From: Bacteroidota bacterium
GTDB taxonomy: Bacteria > Bacteroidota > Bacteroidia > AKYH767-A > 2013-40CM-41-45
Assembly: GCA_016720935.1 (NCBI GenBank)
Contig: JADKJP010000007.1
Coordinates: 682,001 to 746,000 of the forward strand
Length of the DNA: 64,000 nucleotides
Direction: 5' to 3'
Both the position numbers and the translations under genes were made by a program. The notes beneath the pieces were generated by a model. It ran no database searches. It was not told where the DNA came from and saw nothing but the letters and a program-made list of their open reading frames with translations. Below are positions 27,390 through 36,125 of this stretch, piece by piece. How positions within the stretch are numbered: position 1 is the stretch's first letter; every line of letters starts with the position of its first letter.

Positions 27390-27397
27390 TACCTTTG
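27390..27397 (+). promoter_or_regulatory. Bacteroidota -7 box for the lemA operon
   Basis: TACCTTTG matches TAnnTTTG. It lies 126 bp before the lemA ATG, which implies a leader of about 120 nt. The leader sequence is AT-rich with no strong hairpin. Confidence 0.45.
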
Positions 27398-27523
27398 CAG
27401 TGGCCATTTAACCGGCAGAAATTGAAATTAATTTTCCATTGGTAAATGATTGGCTACAAAACAAAAAGTAAATTTATTTGTTGAATATACACCCTAAGAC
27501 AAACCATAAACTCCACCACTAAA

Positions 27524-28099
27524 ATGAAAAAATACCTTATCTGGATTATCCTCGGTCTTCTAGTGATTGTTGGGATTACTTCCTATAACGGCCTGGTTAG
27601 TTCGCGTGAAAGCGTTAACAAAGCCTGGGCAAATGTAGAAACGCAATACCAGCGTCGTTCCGATCTTATTCCGAATCTTGTAAATACAGTAAAAGGTGCT
27701 GCTGATTTTGAAAAAAGCACTTTGGAAGCAGTCACTGAAGCCAGATCAAAAGCAACATCTATTCAAATTGACCCGAACAATATCACTCCTGAAAAGTTGG
27801 CAGAATTCCAGGCAGCACAAGCTCAGGTAAGCGGTGCACTGGGCCGTCTGTTAGCCGTTGCCGAAAATTATCCCCAACTGAAAGCTGTTCAGAACTTCTC
27901 TGATCTTCAGGCACAGCTTGAAGGCACAGAAAACCGGATCACGGAAGCGCGTCGTCAGTACAATGAGGCTGCACAAGGTTACAATACCGGAAGAGCTCGT
28001 TTCCCACGTGTCATTTTTGCAAGTCTGTTTGGTTTCAAAGAGCGTCCGTATTTCGAGGCTGACAAAGGCACTGAAAAAGCTCCAACCGTTAAATTCTAA
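27524..28099 (+). CDS. lemA: LemA family protein
   Basis: The 191-residue protein has an N-terminal membrane helix (YLIWIILGLLVIVGITSYNGLV) and the long helical bundle of the LemA family. Conserved blocks are RESVNKAWANVETQYQRRSDLIPNLV, ENYPQLKAVQNF, LQAQLEGTENRITEARRQYN and, near the C-terminus, NTGRARFPRVIFASLFGFKERPYF. LemA proteins are membrane-anchored; their molecular job is poorly defined. The gene overlaps the next start by one base (TAATG), forming a three-gene unit with two TPM-domain proteins, a pairing seen widely in bacteria. Confidence 0.94.
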   Translation: MKKYLIWIILGLLVIVGITSYNGLVSSRESVNKAWANVETQYQRRSDLIPNLVNTVKGAADFEKSTLEAVTEARSKATSIQIDPNNITPEKLAEFQAAQAQVSGALGRLLAVAENYPQLKAVQNFSDLQAQLEGTENRITEARRQYNEAAQGYNTGRARFPRVIFASLFGFKERPYFEADKGTEKAPTVKF

Positions 28100-28545
28100 T
28101 GGCAAGCGGAAAATTCACACAGACGGAACGCGATGTGATCGTAAAAGCGATTACTGAAGCTGAGAAAAACACTTCAGGTGAAATTCGTCTGTTCGTTGAA
28201 GACGTATGCGGCAAGAATGTATTGGACCGTGCCGCATATGTTTTCAAAGAATTAAAAATGCATGAAACCAAGGAGCGTAACGGAGTGTTGTTTTACCTCG
28301 CTCTTGAATCCAAAAGCTTCGCTATTCTTGGTGATGCCGGCATCAATGCAAAAGTGCATAAGGATTTCTGGCACGAAATAAAATTAGAGATGCAGCATTA
28401 TTTCACAGAAGGTGATTTTGTGAAAGGCCTGAGTAAAGGAATTGAAATGAGCGGACATGCTCTTGGAAAATTCTTTCCTCTTCTGGATAACGACACCAAC
28501 GAACTTTCGAATGAAATTGTTTTTGGTGATAACAAGAAACCCTGA
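28099..28545 (+). CDS. Cytoplasmic TPM-domain protein
   Basis: A 148-residue protein matching the TPM (YgcG/Psb32, DUF477) domain: an N-terminal T-x-x-E-R-D-V-I-V-K-A-I-x-E-A-E-x-x-T-S-G-E-I-R-L segment, ERNGVLFYLALESKSFAILGD, then FVKGLSKGIEMSGHAL. It has no signal peptide or membrane helix, so it is probably cytoplasmic. The start codon overlaps the lemA stop (TAATG), which implies translational coupling. The next gene is a second, exported TPM protein. The domain is linked to phosphatase activity in plants, but no bacterial activity can be assumed here. Confidence 0.9.
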   Translation: MASGKFTQTERDVIVKAITEAEKNTSGEIRLFVEDVCGKNVLDRAAYVFKELKMHETKERNGVLFYLALESKSFAILGDAGINAKVHKDFWHEIKLEMQHYFTEGDFVKGLSKGIEMSGHALGKFFPLLDNDTNELSNEIVFGDNKKP

Positions 28546-28635
28546 AGGTAGATTTCTTTGATCAACAGAAATGTTTGCACAGCATGTCAATTACTTCTTC
28601 CTACATTTCACTACTCCCCTAGTCGTCAGCCAAAA

Positions 28636-29433
28636 ATGTCCCGGATAATTTTCTTCTTCTTGCTCCTGTTGCCCGGTTTTGTAATCGCGGATGACTTTCC
28701 GGAACGCTCCAACCGGCTGGTCACGGATTACACGAAAACCCTCACTGCTGAAGAAACAGGCTCATTGGAACAGCGATTGGTGGCCTTCAATGATTCCACT
28801 TCCACACAAATTGCTGTGGTGATGATGCAATCCACCGGCTTTTATGATATCTCTGAATACGCGGTGCAACTTTACAACAAGTGGGGTATCGGACAAAAGG
28901 ATAAAAACAACGGTGTATTGATTCTTGTTGCCAAGGAAGACCGAAAAGTATTCATCAGCACAGGTTACGGAATTGAAGGCGTCTTGCCGGATATTCTTTG
29001 CAAAAGAATTGTTGATCGTGATATATTACCAAATTTTAAACTGGGAAATTATTACGAAGGAATAGAGTCAGCGACAAATACCATCATGTCAATTGTCAAA
29101 GGCGAATACACTGCCGACGATTACATGAATCGCAAGAATCAAAACAGTCCGGGATGGTTTATGATCCTGATGTTTCTTTTCATTTTCGGAATTGTCATTT
29201 TCGCACGCATCCGACATGTTAGTCGTTATGCTCGTATGAACAACCTTGCTTTCTGGGCAGCCTGGGCGCTTTTGAATGCTGCAACCCGCAGAAGCAGTGG
29301 ATCCTGGAACGATTTCTCAGGCGGAAGTGGCTGGGGCGGTGGTGGTTTTGGCGGTGGTGGCGGTGGTGGCGGAGGCTTTGGTGGTTTCGGAGGAGGAAGT
29401 TCCGGAGGCGGCGGTGCAGGTGGCTCCTGGTAG
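28636..29433 (+). CDS. Exported TPM-domain membrane protein with Gly-rich tail (YgcG-like)
   Basis: About 265 residues. A signal peptide (IIFFFLLLLPGFVIADD) leads into a periplasmic TPM domain (NRLVTDYTKTLTAEETGSLEQRL split over two strands, IAVVMMQSTGFYDISEYA, WGIGQKDKNNGVLILV, STGYGIEGVLPD). A membrane helix (FMILMFLFIFGIVIFARI) and a C-terminal tail consisting almost only of Gly, Ser and Phe/Trp follow. This layout is the typical YgcG build and completes the LemA-TPM-TPM unit. The frame is open from 28558, but the ATG at 28636 is chosen because it begins the signal peptide. Confidence 0.9.
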   Translation: MSRIIFFFLLLLPGFVIADDFPERSNRLVTDYTKTLTAEETGSLEQRLVAFNDSTSTQIAVVMMQSTGFYDISEYAVQLYNKWGIGQKDKNNGVLILVAKEDRKVFISTGYGIEGVLPDILCKRIVDRDILPNFKLGNYYEGIESATNTIMSIVKGEYTADDYMNRKNQNSPGWFMILMFLFIFGIVIFARIRHVSRYARMNNLAFWAAWALLNAATRRSSGSWNDFSGGSGWGGGGFGGGGGGGGGFGGFGGGSSGGGGAGGSW

Positions 29434-29684
29434 ATGAATTTCCTTTCTACTCTTCTTTCTACTCATTGAATAAAAACAGATATTTCAGAACTCAATTTTA
29501 CTGCACGCCTATCCGATTTTTCATCTTTTACATTATTAATTTCATTTCATAATTTCTGAATAAATCATAGCAGTGTAAAAATATTGTCGGACATGACAGA
29601 ATTTGCCAAATTCTTCATCCTCAGCTAAAATTCCATATTTACCACTTTTATAATCACTAAATTTGAACAACTAAAAAAAATAAC

Positions 29685-30647
29685 ATGAAAAAAACTCTAC
29701 TTCTCTCTTTTGCACTGTGCCTGTCAGCATTTTATTCAAATGCCTCGCTTCCGAAAAAACATACAATCGGGTACAGCGCGCATACTGCTACTTCCCCTTT
29801 GAATTCATCCACACAAAGAAGTTTGTTGCTGTGTGATACATTGAGCAACATTCATCCTACTGACACTCTCGTAGTATATCTGGATTCCATTGGATATGTA
29901 ACAGGGCAAAATTCTTTTGGCGATCTGGGTAAAGCTGATCGCTTTTCCAATAACAATCATGTTGGCGGAACCGTCAGTGCTCTCCTGCTTTATTTCGCCG
30001 TTGCAACTGCGGCTAATGCCACGGACACATTTAGCGTAAACATCTGGGATGAAACTGCAGGTTTCCCGGGCGGAATCCTGGCCAATACCAATTACATTTA
30101 CCAGGGAGCGGCGGATGATGTTGCTGCCCAGACAATTTCCGTTATTACCTTTCCGGTTCCTCCAACGGTGCAGGATTATTTCTATGCAGGTATTCAATTC
30201 GATTATGCAGCCGGAGACACGGTGGCTCTCTATTCAAATATAGATGGCAATACAGTTCCAAATACAGCGTGGGAATTGTGGTCAGATGGCACATCCTGGT
30301 ATCCTTTTGATGATGTAGATTCATGGGGACTTTCTATTTCCATGGCCATTCTCCCTGTAGTTTGTGACGGTACAACAGGAATGGAAAGTGTCGCATACGA
30401 CAAAAATGTCGCGGTTTACCCGACCATGGCAAGTGATCGTCTGAACGTTCTTATCAGCAATTCCACAACTGATGCGTCAGTAGAAATTATGGACCTTACC
30501 GGCAGAGTTGTTTTGAGTAAGAAAGTGAATACAATGACCGACCATACACACCAATTCGACATAAGTTCAATTGCTGACGGAACTTACATGGTGAATGTGA
30601 CATTTGGAAATTACCATTCATCTAAAAAGATCATTGTTCAGAAATAA
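29685..30647 (+). CDS. T9SS-exported protein of unknown function
   Basis: The 320-residue protein has a signal peptide (MKKTLLLSFALCLSAFYSNA). The middle ~200 residues resemble a jelly-roll-like beta domain (VNIWDETAGFPGGIL and YFYAGIQFDYAAGDTVALYS). The C-terminal type A sorting domain is visible as VAVYPTMASDRLNVLIS, then VEIMDLTGRVVLSK and IADGTYMVNV. The N of the usual YPNP motif is replaced by T-M-A here (YPTMA), which is unusual but still occurs in these domains. It stands alone: 251 bp of AT-rich DNA without recognisable features precede it, and a strong terminator follows. Confidence 0.85.
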   Translation: MKKTLLLSFALCLSAFYSNASLPKKHTIGYSAHTATSPLNSSTQRSLLLCDTLSNIHPTDTLVVYLDSIGYVTGQNSFGDLGKADRFSNNNHVGGTVSALLLYFAVATAANATDTFSVNIWDETAGFPGGILANTNYIYQGAADDVAAQTISVITFPVPPTVQDYFYAGIQFDYAAGDTVALYSNIDGNTVPNTAWELWSDGTSWYPFDDVDSWGLSISMAILPVVCDGTTGMESVAYDKNVAVYPTMASDRLNVLISNSTTDASVEIMDLTGRVVLSKKVNTMTDHTHQFDISSIADGTYMVNVTFGNYHSSKKIIVQK

Positions 30648-30663
30648 TTATTTCGTCAGGGAT

Positions 30664-30695
30664 AAAAAAAGCTGTCATCACTGACAGCTTTTTTT
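30664..30695. terminator. Bidirectional terminator
   Basis: GCTGTCA / TGACAGC (30671-30677 and 30682-30688) with a 4-nt loop is flanked by A7 on the left and T7 on the right. It sits between the plus-strand T9SS gene ending at 30647 and the minus-strand gene ending at 30721. Confidence 0.93.
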
Positions 30696-30720
30696 GTTTC
30701 TGAAGAATAGACCTGCTTGC

Positions 30721-31215
30721 CTATAAACTAATTTTATTTAATTCCTGCTGATAATCGAATTGCAGGTCTTCATGCATTTTTGAAATGGCAGCGTTTATTT
30801 TTTTTAATTGTTGATTATACAAATTTAGGAGAACCTGACTTTTTTGAAATTTAATTCCGGAATTTTTCATTTGCACACAAAAATGAATCAATAGCTCCGC
30901 TTCCGCTTCATAAGAATCAGCGAAGCGAATATGTTTATTAGTAATTCGCAATATTTTTCTCAAACCTTTTTTCGCTAGGTAGAGATTACTCTGATTTATT
31001 TCAGGAAATAAAATATCGATTTCGCCTTTCACCTTATTCAGGAATGCTTCCGGGTTGTGGGATTCATAGATCAGGAAAGACAACAATTCCTTATTCTCCT
31101 TTTTATGTTTCGCCAGACGCAAACAAATCTTTTTAAGATCCGCTGGTGTGAGCACATTCAATTCAGCTTTCAAATCCTGTATGGATGCAGGTTTGAGCAA
31201 ACTTTCGGTTTTCAT
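30721..31215 (-). CDS. Hypothetical helical protein
   Basis: I do not recognise this gene. It encodes 164 residues with no signal peptide or membrane helix. The sequence is Lys/Leu-rich and predicted by eye to be all-helical: a repeated L-x-x-L-x-P-x-D-L-K-K-I-C-L-R-L-A-K-H-K-K-E-N-K-E-L-L-S-F-L pattern near the N-terminus, then Y-L-A-K-K-G-L-R-K-I-L-R-I-T-N-K-H. The composition and regular periodicity suggest a helical-repeat or protein-binding role in the cytoplasm. It is divergent from the gene at 31519 across a 303-bp gap and shares a bidirectional terminator with the T9SS gene. Confidence 0.7.
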   Translation of the reverse strand: MKTESLLKPASIQDLKAELNVLTPADLKKICLRLAKHKKENKELLSFLIYESHNPEAFLNKVKGEIDILFPEINQSNLYLAKKGLRKILRITNKHIRFADSYEAEAELLIHFCVQMKNSGIKFQKSQVLLNLYNQQLKKINAAISKMHEDLQFDYQQELNKISL

Positions 31216-31518
31216 TTCTTGAGAATTTGAATCCTTGGCAACTTATCATCATTTACATTCTTCATTCAAAAAATCCGGATGAAAATTATTGTTCATGCAC
31301 ATTATTCCACCGGCCGTGCAAGATAGAAAACACAGGAAGATCGCTCTTCCCTCCTTTTTCTAAAAATGAACAGTGAAAAGTTTGAACAGAAAAATCGCTC
31401 AATTCAGATCAAAAACAACGATTTCAATTTGAAGTTCACTTCTCGTTCATCTTGAAAAATCAACTGAAATTGAAATGGCACAGAACTTGGAAAGCAGCCT
31501 TCACAAACCCAAAATACA
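31216..31518. other. Intergenic region without genes
   Basis: These 303 bp separate two divergent genes. They are AT-rich and carry no open frame of note, no tRNA-like fold and no strong hairpin. The only candidate element is the sigma-54-like sequence at 31476-31490. Confidence 0.6.
31476..31490 (+). promoter_or_regulatory. Weak sigma-54-type promoter candidate
   Basis: TGGCAC followed after five bases by TTGG gives a GG-N10-GG spacing, one base from the GG-N10-GC rule of RpoN promoters (TGGCAC-N5-TTGC). It lies 28 bp before the ATG at 31519. No rpoN gene or activator is in this window. Confidence 0.25.
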
Positions 31519-32610
31519 ATGAACTCTATTTCAAAAAGAATGATTGCCGGTTTCGCGATAGCGACTCTTGCAAATGCTTTTTATTCCTGCAGTCCGGTAT
31601 TTGTTGCACAATCCAGACCACATCCAAGAACAGTTGTTTACACAACTCCGGCACCTGCTCCAGCTCCTGAACCTGTTTATGCCTCCACTTTACCTCCGGC
31701 ACCGGTTCAAACTGTTGTAGTTACTCCTGTAGTCCCAGTCTGGGCTCCTCCATATGTATATGTTAACGAAGTCCACTATTACTACTTCCCTGATTACATG
31801 GTTTATTACGATGTATTCGCACAGAATTACTGGTACTTCGACGGTTACAGCTGGGTCCACGTGGTGACACTTCCCGCCATTCAAACGTATTACGGTTTCA
31901 ATCCATACAATTCATACATCGTGATCATGAACCGTAACACTTATAATCCATGGTTACGTCATTCACACTTCGAAGAATTGTATCCACGTGGATATTACAA
32001 AACCGCATATGCTCCACGTCAATCACTTGGTAATAACGTAGCATTGCGTGCATTCGATGAAAACCAAAGTCGTCCGGTTTTTGTAGATAAAAGATCGAAC
32101 AAGGAAGTCAAAGTAAAATATGACGTGAAGAACGTCTCGCAAAAGGATGTAAAAAACAATGGACTTGCGCAACAGTCAGAAATGAGCAGACCAAAAAACA
32201 ATACTGTGCTCAATCATCAAACTGAAATTGCACATCCTAAAACAGAGTCCCAAGCTAAGAATCCGCGTTCCGTAATGAATACTGACACAAAAAAGAATCC
32301 TGTCGTGATTCATTCAGAAACTCAAAGTGTGAACACAAATGCTCAGCCACGTCCGTCGAAACAGAACACACAAATAAAACCGAAAGAATCCCATCAGGGT
32401 CAGATAAAAAATAACACTAACGGATCCATTCCGCGGGAACAAGTACAAACACGTCCTGCCACACCTGGTCGTAAACCGGTAGCAATTCAAAATGAGAGTG
32501 CACCTAAGTCAGCCGGCAAACCAGCCCCGGTGATGATGAATAATCATCAGATAAAATCCGCTCCAGGCAATGCAATGGATGATAAAAGAGGCGGAAAAAG
32601 AAACAAGTAA
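31519..32610 (+). CDS. Probable surface lipoprotein with Pro-rich, Tyr-rich and basic segments
   Basis: I do not recognise a named family. The 363 residues begin with a signal sequence ending at C24 (ATLANAFYSC), which suggests a lipoprotein. A proline-rich stretch (residues ~40-75, TTPAPAPAPEPV) follows, then a very aromatic region (residues ~80-160, e.g. VNEVHYYYFPDYMVYYDVF and YNPWLRHSHFEELYPRGYY). The long low-complexity tail (residues ~185-363) is rich in N, Q, K and P and very basic at the end (DDKRGGKRNK). The build suggests an envelope or cell-wall-binding role. The gene is alone and ends in a strong terminator. Confidence 0.72.
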   Translation: MNSISKRMIAGFAIATLANAFYSCSPVFVAQSRPHPRTVVYTTPAPAPAPEPVYASTLPPAPVQTVVVTPVVPVWAPPYVYVNEVHYYYFPDYMVYYDVFAQNYWYFDGYSWVHVVTLPAIQTYYGFNPYNSYIVIMNRNTYNPWLRHSHFEELYPRGYYKTAYAPRQSLGNNVALRAFDENQSRPVFVDKRSNKEVKVKYDVKNVSQKDVKNNGLAQQSEMSRPKNNTVLNHQTEIAHPKTESQAKNPRSVMNTDTKKNPVVIHSETQSVNTNAQPRPSKQNTQIKPKESHQGQIKNNTNGSIPREQVQTRPATPGRKPVAIQNESAPKSAGKPAPVMMNNHQIKSAPGNAMDDKRGGKRNK

Positions 32611-32629
32611 TAACAGATTGAATATTCAG

Positions 32630-32660
32630 AAGGTTTCCTCGCAAGGGGAAACCTTTTTTT
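32630..32660 (+). terminator. Rho-independent terminator
   Basis: AAGGTTTCC / GGAAACCTT (32630-32638 and 32647-32655) forms a 9-bp stem with an 8-nt loop and runs into T7. It lies 20 bp after the preceding stop codon. Confidence 0.9.
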
Positions 32661-32767
32661 ATGCGATCCTCACACCTGTCCATCCTCCATTCATAATTCA
32701 ATCGGTTCAACATCGCTCATCCGCTTGATTACAATTTTGTATCTTCGCTTTCAACATTTTGACGGAT

Positions 32768-33727
32768 ATGAAACTGAAGCCACATTATTTCCTTCTCCTT
32801 ATAATTGCTTTCGCTGCCTGTAAATCTTCTACACAAAGAACGGTACCGGTTATTGGTTTTCTGGATCTGCTACAGGACGAAACACTTGAACAGGCAAAAA
32901 AAGGTTTTTTTGTTGCCTTGAAAGACAGCGGTTTTGACCCGATGCAAAAAACACTGGAAGTAGTGTATCGAAATGCTCAGAATGATCAACCAACATTGCT
33001 ACAAGCCTGTGATTATCTGATTTCACAAAAGGTAGATTTAATTGCGACTAACCCTACTTTATCAACCATCACGGCCATTCAAAAAACAAAAACGATTCCC
33101 GTTTTCATGATGGTCTCTCCCCGTCCTGATATTGCAGGACTGACAGACAATGAAGGTCATGCTCCATTGAATCTTTTTGGTACCTACGAAACACTTGATT
33201 ACATCGATACAGCGATGATGCTGGTCAAATCCACATTGCCTTCAGCAAAACGTATTGGAACAATCTTCAACCAGTCGGAACCACAATCGGTTGATGCATT
33301 GAAGCGAATTGAGAATACCTGCCATGCACTCGGATTTGAGCTGGAGAAACTTCCTGTAAACAATTCAAATGAAACCCAACTGGTAGTTGCTTCACTGCTC
33401 ACCAAGAAGATTGACGTTTTCTTTGCATTGCCTGATAACACAGTATTCTCCTCCATGGAGATTATAGTAAAGAGTTGCGACGACGCGCACGTTCCTGTTT
33501 TTACGAGCGAAGAAGGTCTTGTTAAACGTGGTGCAGTAGCCGCGTTTGGAGCGGATATGTATCAGTGGGGTTATCAAACCGGTCAGCAGGCTGCTGTCGC
33601 TTTGAAAAAAAAATCATACCTGGGCTTACAGCCGCAAATCGTGATCTCACGTCGAAGAGTTTTCAATTCGGCGAAAGCGAAAAGTTTCAACATAGCATTT
33701 GATTCAACATTCACGGCAGTGAATTGA
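32768..33727 (+). CDS. ABC transporter substrate-binding lipoprotein (ABC_sub_bind, TrpX-like)
   Basis: A 319-residue lipoprotein with lipobox FAAC at C18. The mature part has the two-lobed periplasmic-binding fold of the ABC_sub_bind family (PF04392): VPVIGFLDLLQDETLEQAKKGF, LISQKVDLIATNPTLSTI, KTIPVFMMVS, AKRIGTIFNQSEPQSV and VFALPDNTVF-like strands, then a late GAVAAFGADMYQWGYQTGQQA. Gram-positive members bind tryptophan or tyrosine (TrpX, CD0873), so aromatic amino acids are a reasonable but unproven ligand here. A TTG at 32759 also opens the frame; the ATG at 32768 is preferred for its lipoprotein signal. Permease and ATPase genes follow. Confidence 0.88.
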   Translation: MKLKPHYFLLLIIAFAACKSSTQRTVPVIGFLDLLQDETLEQAKKGFFVALKDSGFDPMQKTLEVVYRNAQNDQPTLLQACDYLISQKVDLIATNPTLSTITAIQKTKTIPVFMMVSPRPDIAGLTDNEGHAPLNLFGTYETLDYIDTAMMLVKSTLPSAKRIGTIFNQSEPQSVDALKRIENTCHALGFELEKLPVNNSNETQLVVASLLTKKIDVFFALPDNTVFSSMEIIVKSCDDAHVPVFTSEEGLVKRGAVAAFGADMYQWGYQTGQQAAVALKKKSYLGLQPQIVISRRRVFNSAKAKSFNIAFDSTFTAVN

Positions 33728-33797
33728 CATACAATTCAAAGTATTGCGAATTCGATGATGTGTGCACATAAATAGAATTTGATTTTAGCAAGTTCTC

Positions 33798-34667
33798 ATG
33801 ATGAACCTGTATTTATCAGCGGTGGTTTTAGGCTTGGGTTTCGCGTCGCTCGGGTTGGGAATTTTTATTTCCATGCGCATCTTCAACATCCCGGATATTA
33901 CAACGGATGGTAGTTTCACATTGGGTGGAGCGATTACAGCAGTAATGATCAGTTCCGGATGGACAAGCTGGTTCGTACTTCCAGTTGTTTTTATAGCCGG
34001 GGCCATTGCAGGAATGCTCACCGGTCTCATTCATTCAAGACTGAAAGTTAACGCACTACTTTCCGGAATCCTGGTGATGACGGCATTGTATTCGATCAAT
34101 TTAGCCATCATGGGACGATCGAATATTCCCCTTGTAAATGTACCCTCCATTTTTTCCGACTTCACATGGATAAGGGATGATTTAAACAGGCAATTGTTTT
34201 TAGTGGGCATCATCATACTGATTCTTTGGGTAAAAATTTCCTGGTTATTAAAAACAGATTTTGGTCTGGCCATGAGGGCAACAGGCAATAATGAAATCAT
34301 GATCCGGGCATTTGGTGTGAATACCCGGAACATGAAAACCATCGGCCTTGCCCTCGCGAACGGGTTAACCGCTTTGAGTGGATTTCTGATTACGCAAATT
34401 CAGGGATTTGCCGATATCAATATGGGGATTGGCATTGTGATCCTGGGGCTTGGCTCGGTAATGATCGGTGAAATAATCATGAAGGCATTAAAGGTTACTT
34501 CTATCACAAAGCATTTACTGGGTGTTATCCTTGGAAGTATTTTGTTCAGGATGATTCTCGCGTTTGCATTGTCTATTGGAATTGACGCGCTCTATTTGAA
34601 ACTGGTAGTAGCTGTTTTCGTTTTGCTGGTGGTTAGTATTCCTAATTTGAAACGGGCGAATGATTGA
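33798..34667 (+). CDS. ABC transporter permease (TrpY-like, BPD_transp_2 family)
   Basis: The 289-residue inner membrane protein has about eight to nine helices. It contains the family features IPDITTDGSFTLGGA near residue 33, LLSGILVMTALYSINLAIMG, FGLAMRATGNNEIMIRAFGVN (the EAA-like coupling loop, split here at RATGNNEIM) and GLANGLTALSGFLI-like sequence. It matches the permease partner of ABC_sub_bind transporters. It starts 70 bp after the binding-protein gene and overlaps the ATPase start by 8 bp (ATGATTGA), so the two are translationally coupled. The substrate should be the ligand of the upstream lipoprotein. Confidence 0.9.
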   Translation: MMNLYLSAVVLGLGFASLGLGIFISMRIFNIPDITTDGSFTLGGAITAVMISSGWTSWFVLPVVFIAGAIAGMLTGLIHSRLKVNALLSGILVMTALYSINLAIMGRSNIPLVNVPSIFSDFTWIRDDLNRQLFLVGIIILILWVKISWLLKTDFGLAMRATGNNEIMIRAFGVNTRNMKTIGLALANGLTALSGFLITQIQGFADINMGIGIVILGLGSVMIGEIIMKALKVTSITKHLLGVILGSILFRMILAFALSIGIDALYLKLVVAVFVLLVVSIPNLKRAND

Positions 34668-35412
34668 ATTAAAAAACATAAGTAAATCCTTTGGCTCCGG
34701 GACCATTCATGAGATCAGAGCATTGCAACCGCTTTCGCTGGAATTGAAGGATGGTGAGTTTGTAGTCCTGATCGGATCGAACGGGTCAGGAAAGTCAACA
34801 CTGTTCAATCTACTGGCCGGATCCGTCAAGTCGGATACAGGTTCGATATTGATAAATGGGAAAGATATCACGCATTTGCCGGATCATAAGCGCAGCAGAT
34901 ACATCAGTCGGATTTTTCAGAACCCTTTATCCGGTACAGCCCCGGAGCTCAGCATCCTTGAAAATTTCAGATTGGCTTCTTTAAGAACGCAAAAAAAAGG
35001 GTTGTCTGTAGGAAGCAACAAGCTTTTTAAGAAAGAGGTAAAAGAACAGGTTGCAAGCCTGAATCTGGGCCTTGAGGATAAAATCGACCAGCCTATGGGA
35101 ACATTATCCGGAGGTCAAAGACAGGCTCTTACCTTACTCATGGCCACGATGGATCGGACGAATATATTGCTGATGGACGAACCAACAGCAGCTCTTGACC
35201 CGGGGACCTCTGCTTTACTCATGGAACTAGCGTCAAAAATTGCTCATGAAAAGGGTCTCACTACCCTACTCATTACCCACCAGGTAAAGGAAGTGTTAAA
35301 GTATGGAGACAGGCTAATTCAGCTCAAATCAGGCAAAATTCTAAGGGATTTGAATACAGCTCAAAAGCGAGAGCTAGAGGTCAATGAAGTTATGAGTTGG
35401 TTCAGTGAGTGA
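34660..35412 (+). CDS. ABC transporter ATP-binding protein (TrpZ-like)
   Basis: The 250-residue ATPase shows Walker A GSNGSGKST (residues 39-47), a Q-loop region at FQNPLSG, signature LSGGQRQ, Walker B ILLMDEPTAALDPG and the switch histidine in LLITHQVKEV. It completes a three-gene importer with the preceding lipoprotein and permease. The start codon lies within the last codons of the permease gene. No further gene follows closely; 174 bp separate it from the DsbD-like genes, with no strong terminator seen. Confidence 0.95.
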   Translation: MIELKNISKSFGSGTIHEIRALQPLSLELKDGEFVVLIGSNGSGKSTLFNLLAGSVKSDTGSILINGKDITHLPDHKRSRYISRIFQNPLSGTAPELSILENFRLASLRTQKKGLSVGSNKLFKKEVKEQVASLNLGLEDKIDQPMGTLSGGQRQALTLLMATMDRTNILLMDEPTAALDPGTSALLMELASKIAHEKGLTTLLITHQVKEVLKYGDRLIQLKSGKILRDLNTAQKRELEVNEVMSWFSE

Positions 35413-35586
35413 TTTTTTCTAAATTCGTTGCCCCTGCCAATTTCCAAAATGGTCCTCGACCAGGCATACCAAAAATCAATATCTGAAACCGGTATAACCG
35501 CACACTGGATTTCAATGAAATCTTGAGTATTTTTGCAAATAATAATAACCCAAATCCGTTAAATACCATCCCCGGAACAGACCTAT

Positions 35587-36030
35587 ATGAATCGACTTTT
35601 CTTAATGCTTGTTCTCTGTTTAAACAGTTTGATTCTGTTTGGTCAAATGCCCTCTGATCCTGCAACGTGGACATTTACAATTGAGAACAAAACAAAAGAA
35701 TCCGCCACTCTTGTCTTTGATGTAAAATTTGAAAAAGGATGGCACATGTATTCTCAATTCACTTCGGATGGAGGTCCTTTACCGGCATTATTTACCCTTG
35801 ATTCATCCGCTTGTTATCAAAAAATTGACGGAGTAACCGAACCTGAACCGGTAACTGAATTTGACTCCTTGTTTGGCGTGAGTGTGAAGTATTTTATTGA
35901 AAAAGCCACTTTCAGACAAAAAGTAAAATTGAATGGAAATTCCTGTAAAATAAAAGGTAAAATTGAATACCAGGCTTGTAAGGAAGCTTGTATCTTCTAT
36001 TCAAAAGAATTTCTGTTCAATATTGAATAA
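35587..36030 (+). CDS. Stand-alone DsbD N-terminal-like domain protein
   Basis: The 147-residue exported protein has a signal peptide (LFLMLVLCLNSLILFGQ) and then a single domain homologous to residues ~21-147 of the DsbD protein encoded by the next gene. Shared sequence includes GWHMYSQFTSDGGPLP, FDSLFGVSVKYF and the cysteine motif YQACKEACIF (C131, C135), against GWHLYSQFTPDGGPLP and YEACKESCIF in DsbD. In E. coli the alpha domain of DsbD passes electrons to periplasmic partners through a Cys pair. A separate copy might act as a shuttle or as a partner-specific version. It is 95 bp upstream of dsbD on the same strand. Confidence 0.88.
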   Translation: MNRLFLMLVLCLNSLILFGQMPSDPATWTFTIENKTKESATLVFDVKFEKGWHMYSQFTSDGGPLPALFTLDSSACYQKIDGVTEPEPVTEFDSLFGVSVKYFIEKATFRQKVKLNGNSCKIKGKIEYQACKEACIFYSKEFLFNIE

Positions 36031-36125
36031 AGCGAGAGCATCAGAAAAGAATAATTCCTTTTTAAAGGAATATAAGTTAAACTGCGAATAATTAAAATTA
36101 CAATCACAAGGCCCCGATCAGTCCA

